The translations under genes were made by a program, and so were the position numbers. A DNA stretch of 64,000 nt, taken from Candidatus Latescibacterota bacterium. Lineage in GTDB: Bacteria > JAAXHH01. Within the stretch, counting starts at the first letter, position 1, and each line of letters begins with the position of its first letter. The stretch lies in assembly GCA_022821085.1 (NCBI GenBank), contig JAJEEG010000006.1:744001-808000 (forward strand), written 5' to 3'. Under the pieces are notes generated by a model, which made no database searches, was not told where the DNA came from, and saw nothing but the letters and a program-made list of their open reading frames with translations. Shown piece by piece: positions 15,933-23,765 of the stretch.

Positions 15933-17594
15933 ATGAGAACAGCAGCCTTATCGATCATGGTGCTGAGCCTGTCTTTGCTCGGGCTTGCGGCATACACGGG
16001 TATCCCGGACGCCCAGGTGCGCAACGCCGTCGGTAGAATCATGCCCGCCGACGCGGCGCCACCGGACCGGCAGGTCTTCCGTTTCCTGAACGACGAGCCG
16101 ACCAACCTGGACATCGGCGTGGCCATCTACGAGGTGGGCGGCATCGTCTTCCTCTTCGAACGACTCACCATGCTGGACCACAACAACCGCGTGATCCCCG
16201 GTGCGGCCACCCGTTGGACGGCCAACGAGGACCAGACGAAGTGGACCTTCCACATGCGGCCCGGCGCGCGGTGGAGCGACGGCCGGCCCGTGACGGCCCA
16301 CGACTTCGAATACAGCTACAGGCGCATGCTGGATCCCGCGTCGGGCAGCGGCTACGCCTTCTTCTACTACAACATCAAGGGCGCCAGGGCCTTCAATACC
16401 GGGCAGACCGACGACCCGGACGCGGTCGGCGTGTATGCGGTGGACGACATGACCCTCGTGATCGAAACCGACGGCCCCTGCCCGTACCTGCCCATGATCG
16501 CCGCTTTCTTCACCTCGATCCCGGTCCCCCGCTGGCAGGTCGAGCGGTTCGGACCCCGCTGGGCGTCGGACGAGAACGTCGTCAGCAACTCGTCCTACAA
16601 GGTGGAAAACTGGCGGATCGGAGAGCGCCTCACGCTCACGCTGGATGCATTCTACAACGGTCCGATCAAGGGGTATTTCTCCGAAATCCACTCCATGTTC
16701 AGGAACCGGGTAAACACCGGACTGCTTTCCTACGAAAACGACGAACTGGACCTGGTACAGATCGACGTGCGCGACCTCAGCCGGATCGAAGCGGACCCGG
16801 TACTGGGCGCTCAGTTGCACAAGTACATGGATTTCAACGCGCTCTACCTGTTCTTCCGTACGCGCGAAGGCGTGTTCAGCGACCACCGGGTGCGCAAGGC
16901 CATCAGCCACGCCATCGACCGGGACGCGCTGTGCAACATCGTGCTACGGGGAACGGCCCTGCCGGCGTATACCATGCTGCCGCCGGGCTTTCCGGGTTAC
17001 TCGGGCGACGCGCTGAAAGATGTCCAGCGATACGATCCCGATCTGGCACGCAGTCTATTGGCCGAGGCCGGGTATCCCGGCGGCCGGGGATTTCCATCCG
17101 TGGACATCTGGCTGCGCAACGATCCGAACCGCATCATGGCCGCCGAGGCGGTCTCAGGCATGTTGTCCAACAACCTGGGGCTGGAGGTGGGCGTGCGGAA
17201 CATGGAGCCCCGTGTCTACAGCGAGGCCATGGCCCAGTACCGGATCGACCTGAGCCTGATTCCCTTCCAATACGATTTCCCCGATCCCCACAACCTTCTC
17301 GGCATGGTCTGGCACTCCCAACCTGTAGGCGCGGGCAGGCATGACTGGATGAACGAGGAGTTCGACCGGCTGGTCGATGATGCGGCGCGGGAAACCAACG
17401 CGGAACGGCGGTTGGAGATGTACGCCGAGGCGGAACGGATCCTGGTCGAGGACGTGGGCGGCGTGTTCCTCTACCACGACTACTTCCTGCAGCTCCGCAA
17501 ACCCTGGCTGGCGGGCTGGCAGATGGACTCCACGGGCCAGGAACCCTTCTTCATCGATAATTCCACGATTACGGATCTGTATATACGGCGGTAG
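15933..17594 (+). CDS. Oligopeptide-type ABC transporter substrate-binding protein (SBP family 5)
   Basis: A 553-residue periplasmic binding protein. Family-5 hallmarks include WTFHMRPGARWSDGRPVTAHDF, VRKAISHAIDRDAL and a late DFPDPHNLLG. The N-terminus has a hydrophobic export segment (residues 4-20) without a lipobox, so it is secreted or membrane-tethered. No permease or ATPase genes are nearby, so it must borrow a transporter or act alone. It is a clear paralogue of the protein at 29397-31199, sharing the unusual N-terminal DDAAP-type and C-terminal DFPDPH stretches. GAGGAA lies 9 bp before the ATG. Confidence 0.9.
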   Translation: MRTAALSIMVLSLSLLGLAAYTGIPDAQVRNAVGRIMPADAAPPDRQVFRFLNDEPTNLDIGVAIYEVGGIVFLFERLTMLDHNNRVIPGAATRWTANEDQTKWTFHMRPGARWSDGRPVTAHDFEYSYRRMLDPASGSGYAFFYYNIKGARAFNTGQTDDPDAVGVYAVDDMTLVIETDGPCPYLPMIAAFFTSIPVPRWQVERFGPRWASDENVVSNSSYKVENWRIGERLTLTLDAFYNGPIKGYFSEIHSMFRNRVNTGLLSYENDELDLVQIDVRDLSRIEADPVLGAQLHKYMDFNALYLFFRTREGVFSDHRVRKAISHAIDRDALCNIVLRGTALPAYTMLPPGFPGYSGDALKDVQRYDPDLARSLLAEAGYPGGRGFPSVDIWLRNDPNRIMAAEAVSGMLSNNLGLEVGVRNMEPRVYSEAMAQYRIDLSLIPFQYDFPDPHNLLGMVWHSQPVGAGRHDWMNEEFDRLVDDAARETNAERRLEMYAEAERILVEDVGGVFLYHDYFLQLRKPWLAGWQMDSTGQEPFFIDNSTITDLYIRR

Positions 17595-17808
17595 GGCGTT
17601 CTTTCTGGACGTAAGTTTCGTAAATCCCCAACCTTCCTCACAGTTTTCCAGCATTTCATCGATCGCACCCAGAGGATGTGACCGGGAATACCCTCCTCTG
17701 CGGGCCTTCCTGATAGTCTAACGCGCACTTCCCTACATGTCCCCACCCAACGCGTGGATAATCGGCTCCATCGTATCTCCCCGGGTGCCGTGCCTGTGTC
17801 GCTGCCTC

Positions 17809-17837
17809 TTGACTCGGCGATTCCGGAACGATATATT
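17809..17837 (+). promoter_or_regulatory. Sigma70-like promoter of the higB operon (TTGACT-N17-TATATT)
   Basis: The -35 TTGACT (17809-17814) and -10 TATATT (17832-17837) are spaced 17 bp. Transcription would start near 17844, about 100 nt before higB. Confidence 0.75.
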
Positions 17838-17842
17838 CAATA

Positions 17843-17882
17843 TAAATTTGGGACCGTATTAATTACATTTAAATTGGGAACA
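17843..17882 (+). promoter_or_regulatory. Possible HigA operator: paired AT-rich half-sites
   Basis: Two similar direct half-sites, aaatttgggacc (from about 17845) and aaattgggaaca (from about 17870), lie about 25 bp apart just downstream of the -10 box. HigA-type antitoxins repress their own promoter, so this is a reasonable binding-site candidate. It is inference only. Confidence 0.35.
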
Positions 17883-17942
17883 TTCTTGCAATGAACATAA
17901 GAATTGTCGCTAGAAGTAAAACTCAGAAGTTTCGGGAACTTC

Positions 17943-18236
17943 ATGCGCATAATAGCAAAAAAGACACTTAGAGAGTTCTGGAACCGTCATCCTGATGCTG
18001 AGCGACCTTTACTCGCCTGGTACAGGGAAGTCAAAAAGGAGGACTGGGAAACACCTGCCAGGATCAAAGAAAAGTTTGGAAAAGCCAGTATTATAGGGGG
18101 CAATCGAGTAGTCTTCGATATCAAAGGCAACAGCTATCGCTTAGTGGCAGAGGTCGATTACCCCCATCGTACATTACGAATAAGGTTTATCGGGACGCAC
18201 GACCAATATGCCGGGATAGACGCGAAAAGGATATAG
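17943..18236 (+). CDS. higB: HigB-type mRNA interferase toxin
   Basis: A 97-residue RelE-superfamily toxin closely resembling E. coli HigB: MRIIAKKTLREFWNRHPDAE at the start, then WYREVKKEDW, NRVVFDI and LRIRFIGTHDQY near the end. HigB cleaves mRNA on the ribosome. I use the ATG at 17943, which gives the family N-terminus; the frame is open 13 codons upstream but those are not conserved. Toxin-first gene order and a 2-bp gap to the antitoxin are typical of higBA. The gene is less GC-rich than its neighbours. Confidence 0.93.
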   Translation: MRIIAKKTLREFWNRHPDAERPLLAWYREVKKEDWETPARIKEKFGKASIIGGNRVVFDIKGNSYRLVAEVDYPHRTLRIRFIGTHDQYAGIDAKRI

Positions 18237-18238
18237 AT

Positions 18239-19450
18239 ATGGCAAATATAAAACCCATCCGAACGGAGGCGGATTACGAACGAGCCCTGGCCCGTGTTGA
18301 CGAACTCATGGGCAGCGAATACGGTAGCCCGGAAGGGGATGAACTGGACGTTCTGGTCACGCTCGTCGAGTCCTGGGAGGACGAGCACTACCCCATGAGG
18401 TATCCGGAACCTCACGAGGCGATCCGGTTCCGAATGGAGCAAGCGGGATTGCGCCCTCGCGACCTGATCCCAATCATTGGAAGCCGCTCGAAGGTTTCGG
18501 AGGTGCTGTCCGGCAAACGTGCCATCACCATGACCATGGCCCGGGCGCTGCACGAGCATCTTGGGGTCCCGGCCGATGTGTTGCTCAGGAAACTGGGAAC
18601 GGAGTCCTTCGAATCACCGGCGGATATCGACCCAAGGCGTTACCCTGTCAGAAAGATGGCGAAACTGGGCTGGATCAAGGAATGCGCTGAGTCAGAATAC
18701 AGCGCCGGGAAACAGTTCGCCGAAATGATCCACAAAGCAGGCGATGACACGGCGCTGGCAACGTATCTGGTGAACGTTTCGCAGAGGGTGAACGCGAGAA
18801 CGGACCCCTACGCGCTTCAGGCCTGGTGCTGGAGGGTCACGGCCCTCGCCAACGCCAGGACTATGCCTTCCGACTACGATCCGGGGACCGTCACCCTCGA
18901 GTTGCTACGGGAGGTCGCCCATCTGAGCACATCGGAGAAGGGACCGTTGCTCGCCAGGGATTTCCTGAGCGACCGAGGCATTACGCTCGAAGTGGTACCG
19001 CATCTTCCCAGGACGTATCTTGACGGTGCGGCCCTTCGTCTTGGAGATGGTCGACCGGTGATCGGTCTTACGCTTCGTTACGACCGCCTCGACAATTTCT
19101 GGTTCGGTCTGCTGCACGAACTCGCCCATATCGGGCTTCATCTCGATCAAGGCAGAGGCGAGTATTTTATTGACGATTTTACGCTCCGGGGGAGCGGACT
19201 GGCCAGGGAAGAATCCTACGAACTGGAGGCTGACGGGTGGGCTGAGGAGGCTCTGATACCAAGTGAGATTTGGGAAATGAGCGTGGCGCGCAGGTCGCCG
19301 TCGGCTCTGGACGTACTAAATTTAGCCTCTGAGTTGCGGATCCATCCCGCAATCGTTGCGGGCCGGGTACGTTACGAGCGGAGGAATGCCCGGTTGCTCT
19401 CGCAATTCACTGGGAATGGGGCTGTGCGAAGGCAGTTTGATGGGGTTTGA
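18239..19450 (+). CDS. HigA antitoxin fused to an ImmA/IrrE (M78) metallopeptidase
   Basis: A 403-residue fusion. Residues 1-118 are a complete HigA-type antitoxin: a helical toxin-binding region, then a Cro/XRE helix-turn-helix with GSRSKVSEVLSGKRAITM. Residues about 135-390 form an ImmA/IrrE-like domain with the zinc motif H293-E294-x-x-H297 (HELAHIGLH) and a downstream glutamate ligand in ELEADGWAEEALIP (E330). Ordinary HigA has about 100-140 residues. ImmA-type proteases cleave regulatory proteins, so this antitoxin might destroy itself, another repressor or HigB on a signal. Function of the fusion is inferred. The gene follows higB by 2 bp. Confidence 0.88.
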   Translation: MANIKPIRTEADYERALARVDELMGSEYGSPEGDELDVLVTLVESWEDEHYPMRYPEPHEAIRFRMEQAGLRPRDLIPIIGSRSKVSEVLSGKRAITMTMARALHEHLGVPADVLLRKLGTESFESPADIDPRRYPVRKMAKLGWIKECAESEYSAGKQFAEMIHKAGDDTALATYLVNVSQRVNARTDPYALQAWCWRVTALANARTMPSDYDPGTVTLELLREVAHLSTSEKGPLLARDFLSDRGITLEVVPHLPRTYLDGAALRLGDGRPVIGLTLRYDRLDNFWFGLLHELAHIGLHLDQGRGEYFIDDFTLRGSGLAREESYELEADGWAEEALIPSEIWEMSVARRSPSALDVLNLASELRIHPAIVAGRVRYERRNARLLSQFTGNGAVRRQFDGV

Positions 19451-19521
19451 GGTGACCATGATCGGCGCTGGGAGGTTTCTGTCGTTATAGGCATTCACCA
19501 ACAGGTTGATGTATGGTACGA

Positions 19522-21003
19522 TCATGCTTCTCCTTCCTCAGAACGGAGATGCCGTTCGATGTCCTCGTCGTCCAAATGTTGCTTCAGACTGCCGGGATCG
19601 TCCATGCCTTGCTGCAAATCACTTTGATTGGGGACCATTCGAAATTCAGTGTCAGACGAATCAACTGGAGGTCGGTCTGCTACTCTGATTCCGTAGACCT
19701 TCTCCAGATCCTCCCAGAACCGCGGATAAGTCTTCCCCACCACGTCCGGGTCGAGGATGTTCAGGTTCCCAAGGCGGGTACCCAGCACGGCGAAGCTCAT
19801 GGCCATGCGGTGGTCGTGGTAGGTTTCGATAGCGACCGTTTCCGAAGTGTCTCCGGCCCCGGCCCTGGCCCTTGACGGGATTTCTCCAACCTCGATGAAA
19901 TCCGCACCGGTCTTCACGTCCACGCCGATTTTCCTCAGTTCGGCCGCGGGACATTCGATCCGGTCGCATTCCTTGTGCTTCAGCGTGCCGATTCCCGTAA
20001 TCCTGGTCGTACCGGGTATCAATGGCGCGACGGCGATCAGGGTCAATGCCGCGTCCGGGATGTCTTCGCAGTCAATCCCGCCTTCCACCGGCGGTAAGCG
20101 GCCATCCTGCGGCCCTTCGATGACGGTCTTGTCGCCGTTCATTTGAACCCGTGCCCCAAGGCTTTCGCAAATGTAAAAAAAGCGGATATCCCCTTGCCGG
20201 GATTGGGCGCCGAGATTTTCGAAGACGACCCTTCCACCGTGAATGAGCGCGAGGGCGGCGAAGTAGGAGGCGGCCGAAGCGTCCCCTTCCACCTTTCGGG
20301 CGCCCGAACGATACGGCTGCGGACGCACGATGAACTTCCGGTAGTCCTCGTTTTCCACCTCGACGCCGAATTTGCGCATTTCATTGAGCGTAATGTCGAC
20401 ATAAGGTCTGCTGACGAGTTCTCCCTGCACGTTGATCTCGAGACCGTCGGGTATCAGGGGGGCGATCTGCAGCAGGGCGGAGAGGAACTGGCTGGAGACA
20501 TCCCCTTGCATCCGGACCGAATGGCCGAACGATTCGGGACCTCGGATGGATACCGGGAGGCACCCGCCGTCTGAGGACATCGTACTTCCCCCCAGTTGCT
20601 CCACGGCTTCAAGCAGGGGAAGGTTCGGTCTTTCATTCAGGCTGCCGCGCGCAACCAGCCGAGTCTCCTCGTTTCGCAGGGCCGAGAGGGCGATCAGGAA
20701 CCGGGCCGAAGTGCCGCTGAGTCCGAGGTTGAGGGCAACAGTTCCTTCTGTGAAGCCTCCGCCTCGTCCTTCCACGGCCATCCGCCGATAGTCTTCGCTC
20801 GTTTCGATGGCAATCCCGAGGTCGCCCAGACATTCCACCATCTCTCGCGTATCGTCACAGTCACAGGGCGTGGCGATTTCGGTCGTTCCATCGGCGAGTG
20901 CGGCGAGCACCAGGTTCCGCAGCGTGATCGATTTGCTTCCTGGCAGTTCGATATTAAAATCAACGTTATTACTAATCGTATTAATATGCAAGGCTACACG
21001 CAT
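19522..21003 (-). CDS. aroA: 3-phosphoshikimate 1-carboxyvinyltransferase (EPSP synthase)
   Basis: Cytoplasmic shikimate-pathway enzyme joining shikimate-3-phosphate and PEP. Signature stretches are LPGSKSITLRNLVLAALADG at the start, GLSGTSARFLIALSAL (variant of GNAGTAMR), RGSLNERPN (R-rich PEP site), DIPDAALTLIAVA and ETYHDHRMAMSFAVLG near the end. The core is about 430 residues; the last 55 or so are an extra acidic, low-complexity tail. The start overlaps the end of the upstream PhyH gene by 10 bp. No other aro genes are in the window. Confidence 0.94.
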   Translation of the reverse strand: MRVALHINTISNNVDFNIELPGSKSITLRNLVLAALADGTTEIATPCDCDDTREMVECLGDLGIAIETSEDYRRMAVEGRGGGFTEGTVALNLGLSGTSARFLIALSALRNEETRLVARGSLNERPNLPLLEAVEQLGGSTMSSDGGCLPVSIRGPESFGHSVRMQGDVSSQFLSALLQIAPLIPDGLEINVQGELVSRPYVDITLNEMRKFGVEVENEDYRKFIVRPQPYRSGARKVEGDASAASYFAALALIHGGRVVFENLGAQSRQGDIRFFYICESLGARVQMNGDKTVIEGPQDGRLPPVEGGIDCEDIPDAALTLIAVAPLIPGTTRITGIGTLKHKECDRIECPAAELRKIGVDVKTGADFIEVGEIPSRARAGAGDTSETVAIETYHDHRMAMSFAVLGTRLGNLNILDPDVVGKTYPRFWEDLEKVYGIRVADRPPVDSSDTEFRMVPNQSDLQQGMDDPGSLKQHLDDEDIERHLRSEEGEA

Positions 21004-21758
21004 CCCTCGTAAGCCCGGCCGGATACCAGGTCATATTTAGGCTTGTTGCCGCTTCCGATGTACTTCGACCGTGCGTCCATGTACGCAACGGTCAGGCCGA
21101 TACGCCGGTCGTCGCTCGTATTGGCGTCGGTCCGGTGAAGCGCCAGGCTGTGGTGAAACGAACAGCTTCCGGCCTTGAGCGGGACGGCCACTTCCCGCTC
21201 GTACCCGACATGCGCGTCCTCGACGCGGAAGTCCTCGAGGTGCTTGTGCTCGATCACCCCGTTCTTGTGCGAACCGGATATAAACCGCATGCACCCGTTA
21301 TCCTCGGTAGCGTCGTCCAGGGCGATCCAGCAGATGACGAGGTTGGGCGGATCGATGGTCGTCCAGTATGCCGAATCCTGGTGGGGCGGCTTGGCCGAAC
21401 CCACCCGCGGCGGTTTGCAGAGGGTCTGGTCCACGTAGATTTTGAGATCCGGGCCAATCAGGCTTCGAACCACGCCGAGTATTTTCGGATGGCGGGCCAG
21501 TTCCATGAAGACCGGATCGTACTTCGTCAGATTCCAGACCTTGCGCACGTTATTGAATCGTACTGGATCGGCGTCCACTACACCCTGCGCTACCCGCGGT
21601 TCGATTTGCACGTACTCGGACGGAAAATCGACCACTTCGTTGCCGATGTCTTCCAGACGCTGGTGGAGCGATTTGACCTCCAGGGGCGTCAGGAGATCCT
21701 CGTAGGGAAGAAACCCCTGCTCGTTGAACTGGTCGACCTGTGCCTGCGTCAGAGACAC
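20994..21758 (-). CDS. Phytanoyl-CoA dioxygenase (PhyH) family protein
   Basis: A 254-residue Fe(II)/2-oxoglutarate-dependent oxygenase. The facial triad is visible: H126-x-D128 (PPHQDSAYW) and a distal His in HHSLALHRTDAN (H208 most likely), followed by the 2-oxoglutarate-binding Arg in DDRRIGL. A terminal FNEQGFLPYEDLL and SGSHKNG are usual for the family. The substrate is unknown; bacterial members hydroxylate very varied compounds. It lies in a minus-strand unit SGNH hydrolase-PhyH-aroA. A good GGAGG motif precedes the ATG. Confidence 0.9.
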   Translation of the reverse strand: MSLTQAQVDQFNEQGFLPYEDLLTPLEVKSLHQRLEDIGNEVVDFPSEYVQIEPRVAQGVVDADPVRFNNVRKVWNLTKYDPVFMELARHPKILGVVRSLIGPDLKIYVDQTLCKPPRVGSAKPPHQDSAYWTTIDPPNLVICWIALDDATEDNGCMRFISGSHKNGVIEHKHLEDFRVEDAHVGYEREVAVPLKAGSCSFHHSLALHRTDANTSDDRRIGLTVAYMDARSKYIGSGNKPKYDLVSGRAYEGCV

Positions 21759-21770
21759 CGCTTACCTCCT

Positions 21771-22367
21771 TCAGGATGCGTGGAACCACCACTCGGGCCA
21801 CGCGAGTACGCGTTCTGCCAGTGCGGCGTAACCGCCTTCGCCTGGATGAATAAGATCGTTACGGACTGCTTCGTTACGCCAGACTCCGCCTGCGTGCAGA
21901 TCATGGATCACCTCTAGATACGGGACGCCGGCTCTATCGGCGATCTCGCCGATGAGTTCCGAGATTTCCACCCTGCGGCTGTGTTCGTCTTCGTCGACAC
22001 CGGGCGGCGGACCGATCATCAACGTGGGAAACTGCGAACTCGCGCGGGTCAGGATTTCTTCGGCATTGGCCTCGGTCTCGGCTCGTTCCACCCGCTTTTT
22101 CCCATCTATGATCCAGCAGTCGTTCGCCCCGAAACCGAACACCACCCGGCCGTCGTGCGGTATCAGGCGCCTGACTTCCACTTCCTGTTCCCAGCGCCGG
22201 AGCACGTCGACACTCGTATCGCCGCGGATGCCGAGGTTGTAGCAGGTGATCGACACGTCTTCGCTTCTCGACGCGGCACACGCGCGTCCCGGCCATCCAA
22301 GATAGGCGGGATCGCCGGTTCCATTCACGTAGGAATCACCTATGAAGTATATGCGGACGTCTTCCAT
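21771..22367 (-). CDS. SGNH/GDSL-type hydrolase
   Basis: A 198-residue esterase/lipase-fold protein with all four SGNH blocks: GDSYVNGTG (Ser in GDS), GIRGDTSVD (Gly), GFGANDCW (Asn) and DLIHPGEGGYA (Asp and His). There is no signal peptide, so it is probably cytoplasmic. It likely removes an acyl or acetyl group; the substrate is unknown. It is the first gene of the minus-strand unit, 12 bp upstream of the PhyH gene. Confidence 0.9.
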   Translation of the reverse strand: MEDVRIYFIGDSYVNGTGDPAYLGWPGRACAASRSEDVSITCYNLGIRGDTSVDVLRRWEQEVEVRRLIPHDGRVVFGFGANDCWIIDGKKRVERAETEANAEEILTRASSQFPTLMIGPPPGVDEDEHSRRVEISELIGEIADRAGVPYLEVIHDLHAGGVWRNEAVRNDLIHPGEGGYAALAERVLAWPEWWFHAS

Positions 22368-22429
22368 GTACTTTATCTATCCTCTCCGCCGATTCGTTTA
22401 GCCTGCGGGTCTGTCCATTGCCTCTGGCC

Positions 22430-22453
22430 TATCTTCCGGTCTATCATCCGGTC
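22430..22453. repeat. 12-bp tandem repeat x2
   Basis: tatcttccggtc (22430-22441) is followed directly by tatcatccggtc (22442-22453). Confidence 0.8.
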
Positions 22454-22521
22454 TGTCCATTTCCACCGGTCCGATCGCATGTTCGATTCCGCAACCTGAA
22501 ATGGAAGCCGGAAACGCCTAA

Positions 22522-22550
22522 AGCATACGAATTTTCCGTGTAATTATCAA
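22522..22550 (-). promoter_or_regulatory. Promoter candidate for the SGNH-PhyH-aroA unit (TTGATA-N17-TATGCT)
   Basis: On the minus strand TTGATA (22550-22545) and TATGCT (22527-22522) are 17 bp apart, with an AT-rich spacer. The leader to the SGNH gene would be about 150 nt. Confidence 0.55.
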
Positions 22551-22577
22551 TTGCCAATTGCGTCGTGACATGGAAAA

Positions 22578-22597
22578 TTGGTACAGGTTGGTACAGG
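22578..22597. repeat. 10-bp tandem repeat x2
   Basis: ttggtacagg occurs twice in perfect tandem. Confidence 0.85.
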
Positions 22598-22610
22598 GCG
22601 GAATGCCGTG

Positions 22611-22655
22611 GTATACACGGTATACACGGTATACACGGTTTATGCGGTAAACGCG
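22611..22655. repeat. 9-bp tandem repeat x5 upstream of the MDR gene
   Basis: Three perfect copies of gtatacacg are followed by gtttatgcg and gtaaacgcg. Each perfect unit contains the palindrome gtatac, so the array could also be a protein-binding site. It ends 44 bp before the downstream ATG. Confidence 0.88.
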
Positions 22656-22699
22656 ATATACGTAGAATGGCCTACTGATCTATTGCGGGGTATGCAACC

Positions 22700-23707
22700 A
22701 TGCGCGCATACGACATTGACCATAACCAGCTTCGCCTGGCCGATCTGCCGGAACCGGGGGAACCCGGACCCGGCGACGCGCTGGTCAGGGTCCGGTCCGT
22801 ATCGCTCAACTACCGGGACCTCATGGTCGCCAGGGGCCGATACGGAAAACCCTTTGAGGGCAGGTTCGTCGCCGGGTCCGACATGGCGGGCGACGTGTTG
22901 AAAACGGGAACGGGGGTCTCGGGCATCCGGCCGGGCGACCGGGTCGTGAACGCGCCATTCCTGCGCTGGCCCGCCGGAAGACTCACACCCGATGGGATGA
23001 AGACCCTGGTCGGCGCGGGCGGCGTGGACGGCGTGCTGTGCGAGCAAGTGCTCTATCCCGCGGACTCCCTGGTCTCCATGCCGTCCCACTTCTCCTACCA
23101 CGAAGGCGCGACGTTGCCTATCGCCGGACTGACCGCCTGGGCTTCGGTCGTATCGCAGGGTCGATTACAGGCCGGGGAGAGGGTCCTGCTGCACGGAACG
23201 GGCGGAGTATCCGTGTTCGCCGCACAACTCTCGGAACTCACTGGGGCGCAGGCGTTATTGACCACATCCTCAGAAGAGAAAGCCCGCCGGATGAAGGATG
23301 AATTCGGCGTACTGGAGACCTTCGATTACCGGGACGACGACTGGCCGGACCAGGTACGGTCCTTCACCGGCGGCTTCGGGGTCGACCTGGTCGTGGACGT
23401 GGCAGGCGGCCAGACCTTCGCGAAGTCCCTGAAAGCCTGCGCGCTACACGCCCGGATATCCCTCGTGGGCATCCTGGACGGCTTCGAAACCCGCCTCAAT
23501 CCCTTCGATATCATCGGCCGGCAAATCCAGGTTCGCGGGATCTACACCTCCTCCGCCGAAGACCTGCGCGACCTGGTCAGGGCCTGCGAAGCGTCGGGAC
23601 TCAGGCCCTGCATCGATCGGGTGTTTCCCTTCGATGAAGTGCCCGCGGCCTACGACTACCTCGAATCACAACGGCATATCGGCAAGATCGTGTGTGCGTT
23701 GCCGTGA
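22700..23707 (+). CDS. Zinc-independent medium-chain alcohol dehydrogenase / quinone oxidoreductase-like protein
   Basis: A 335-residue MDR-superfamily oxidoreductase using NAD(P)H. The GroES-like half has LNYRDLMVARGRYG and AGSDMAGDVLKTG, and the Rossmann half starts with LLHGTGGVSVFAAQLSEL. Structural and catalytic zinc cysteines are missing, which favours the quinone-reductase/enoyl-reductase side of the family. HIGKIVCALP at the end is typical. It stands alone between two minus-strand units and is convergent with the SelD fusion gene. Confidence 0.9.
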   Translation: MRAYDIDHNQLRLADLPEPGEPGPGDALVRVRSVSLNYRDLMVARGRYGKPFEGRFVAGSDMAGDVLKTGTGVSGIRPGDRVVNAPFLRWPAGRLTPDGMKTLVGAGGVDGVLCEQVLYPADSLVSMPSHFSYHEGATLPIAGLTAWASVVSQGRLQAGERVLLHGTGGVSVFAAQLSELTGAQALLTTSSEEKARRMKDEFGVLETFDYRDDDWPDQVRSFTGGFGVDLVVDVAGGQTFAKSLKACALHARISLVGILDGFETRLNPFDIIGRQIQVRGIYTSSAEDLRDLVRACEASGLRPCIDRVFPFDEVPAAYDYLESQRHIGKIVCALP

Positions 23708-23765
23708 CTGGTCAGGTCCGCGCGGCCATACTCAGCTATCACCTGCGTCGTCTTGCGCTGAGGGT

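Larger units (their letters stand above)
17595..17942. other. Intergenic region carrying the higBA promoter
   Basis: The first 200 bp show no gene or RNA I can recognise. From about 17809 the sequence turns AT-rich, unlike its surroundings, and holds a good promoter (17809-17837) and two similar AT-rich half-sites near 17843 and 17867. The composition change fits arrival of the toxin-antitoxin module by transfer. Confidence 0.6.
22368..22699. other. Divergent intergenic region rich in short tandem repeats
   Basis: The stretch contains a 12-bp x2 repeat (22430-22453), a minus-strand promoter (22522-22550), a 10-bp x2 repeat (22578-22597) and a decaying 9-bp x5 repeat (22611-22655). No gene or RNA is recognisable. 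Confidence 0.75.

Noticed and set aside
17595-17808. Possible tRNA or small RNA in the gap before higB
   Set aside because: I found no cloverleaf, T-loop-like GTTCRA with matched acceptor, or stable hairpin.
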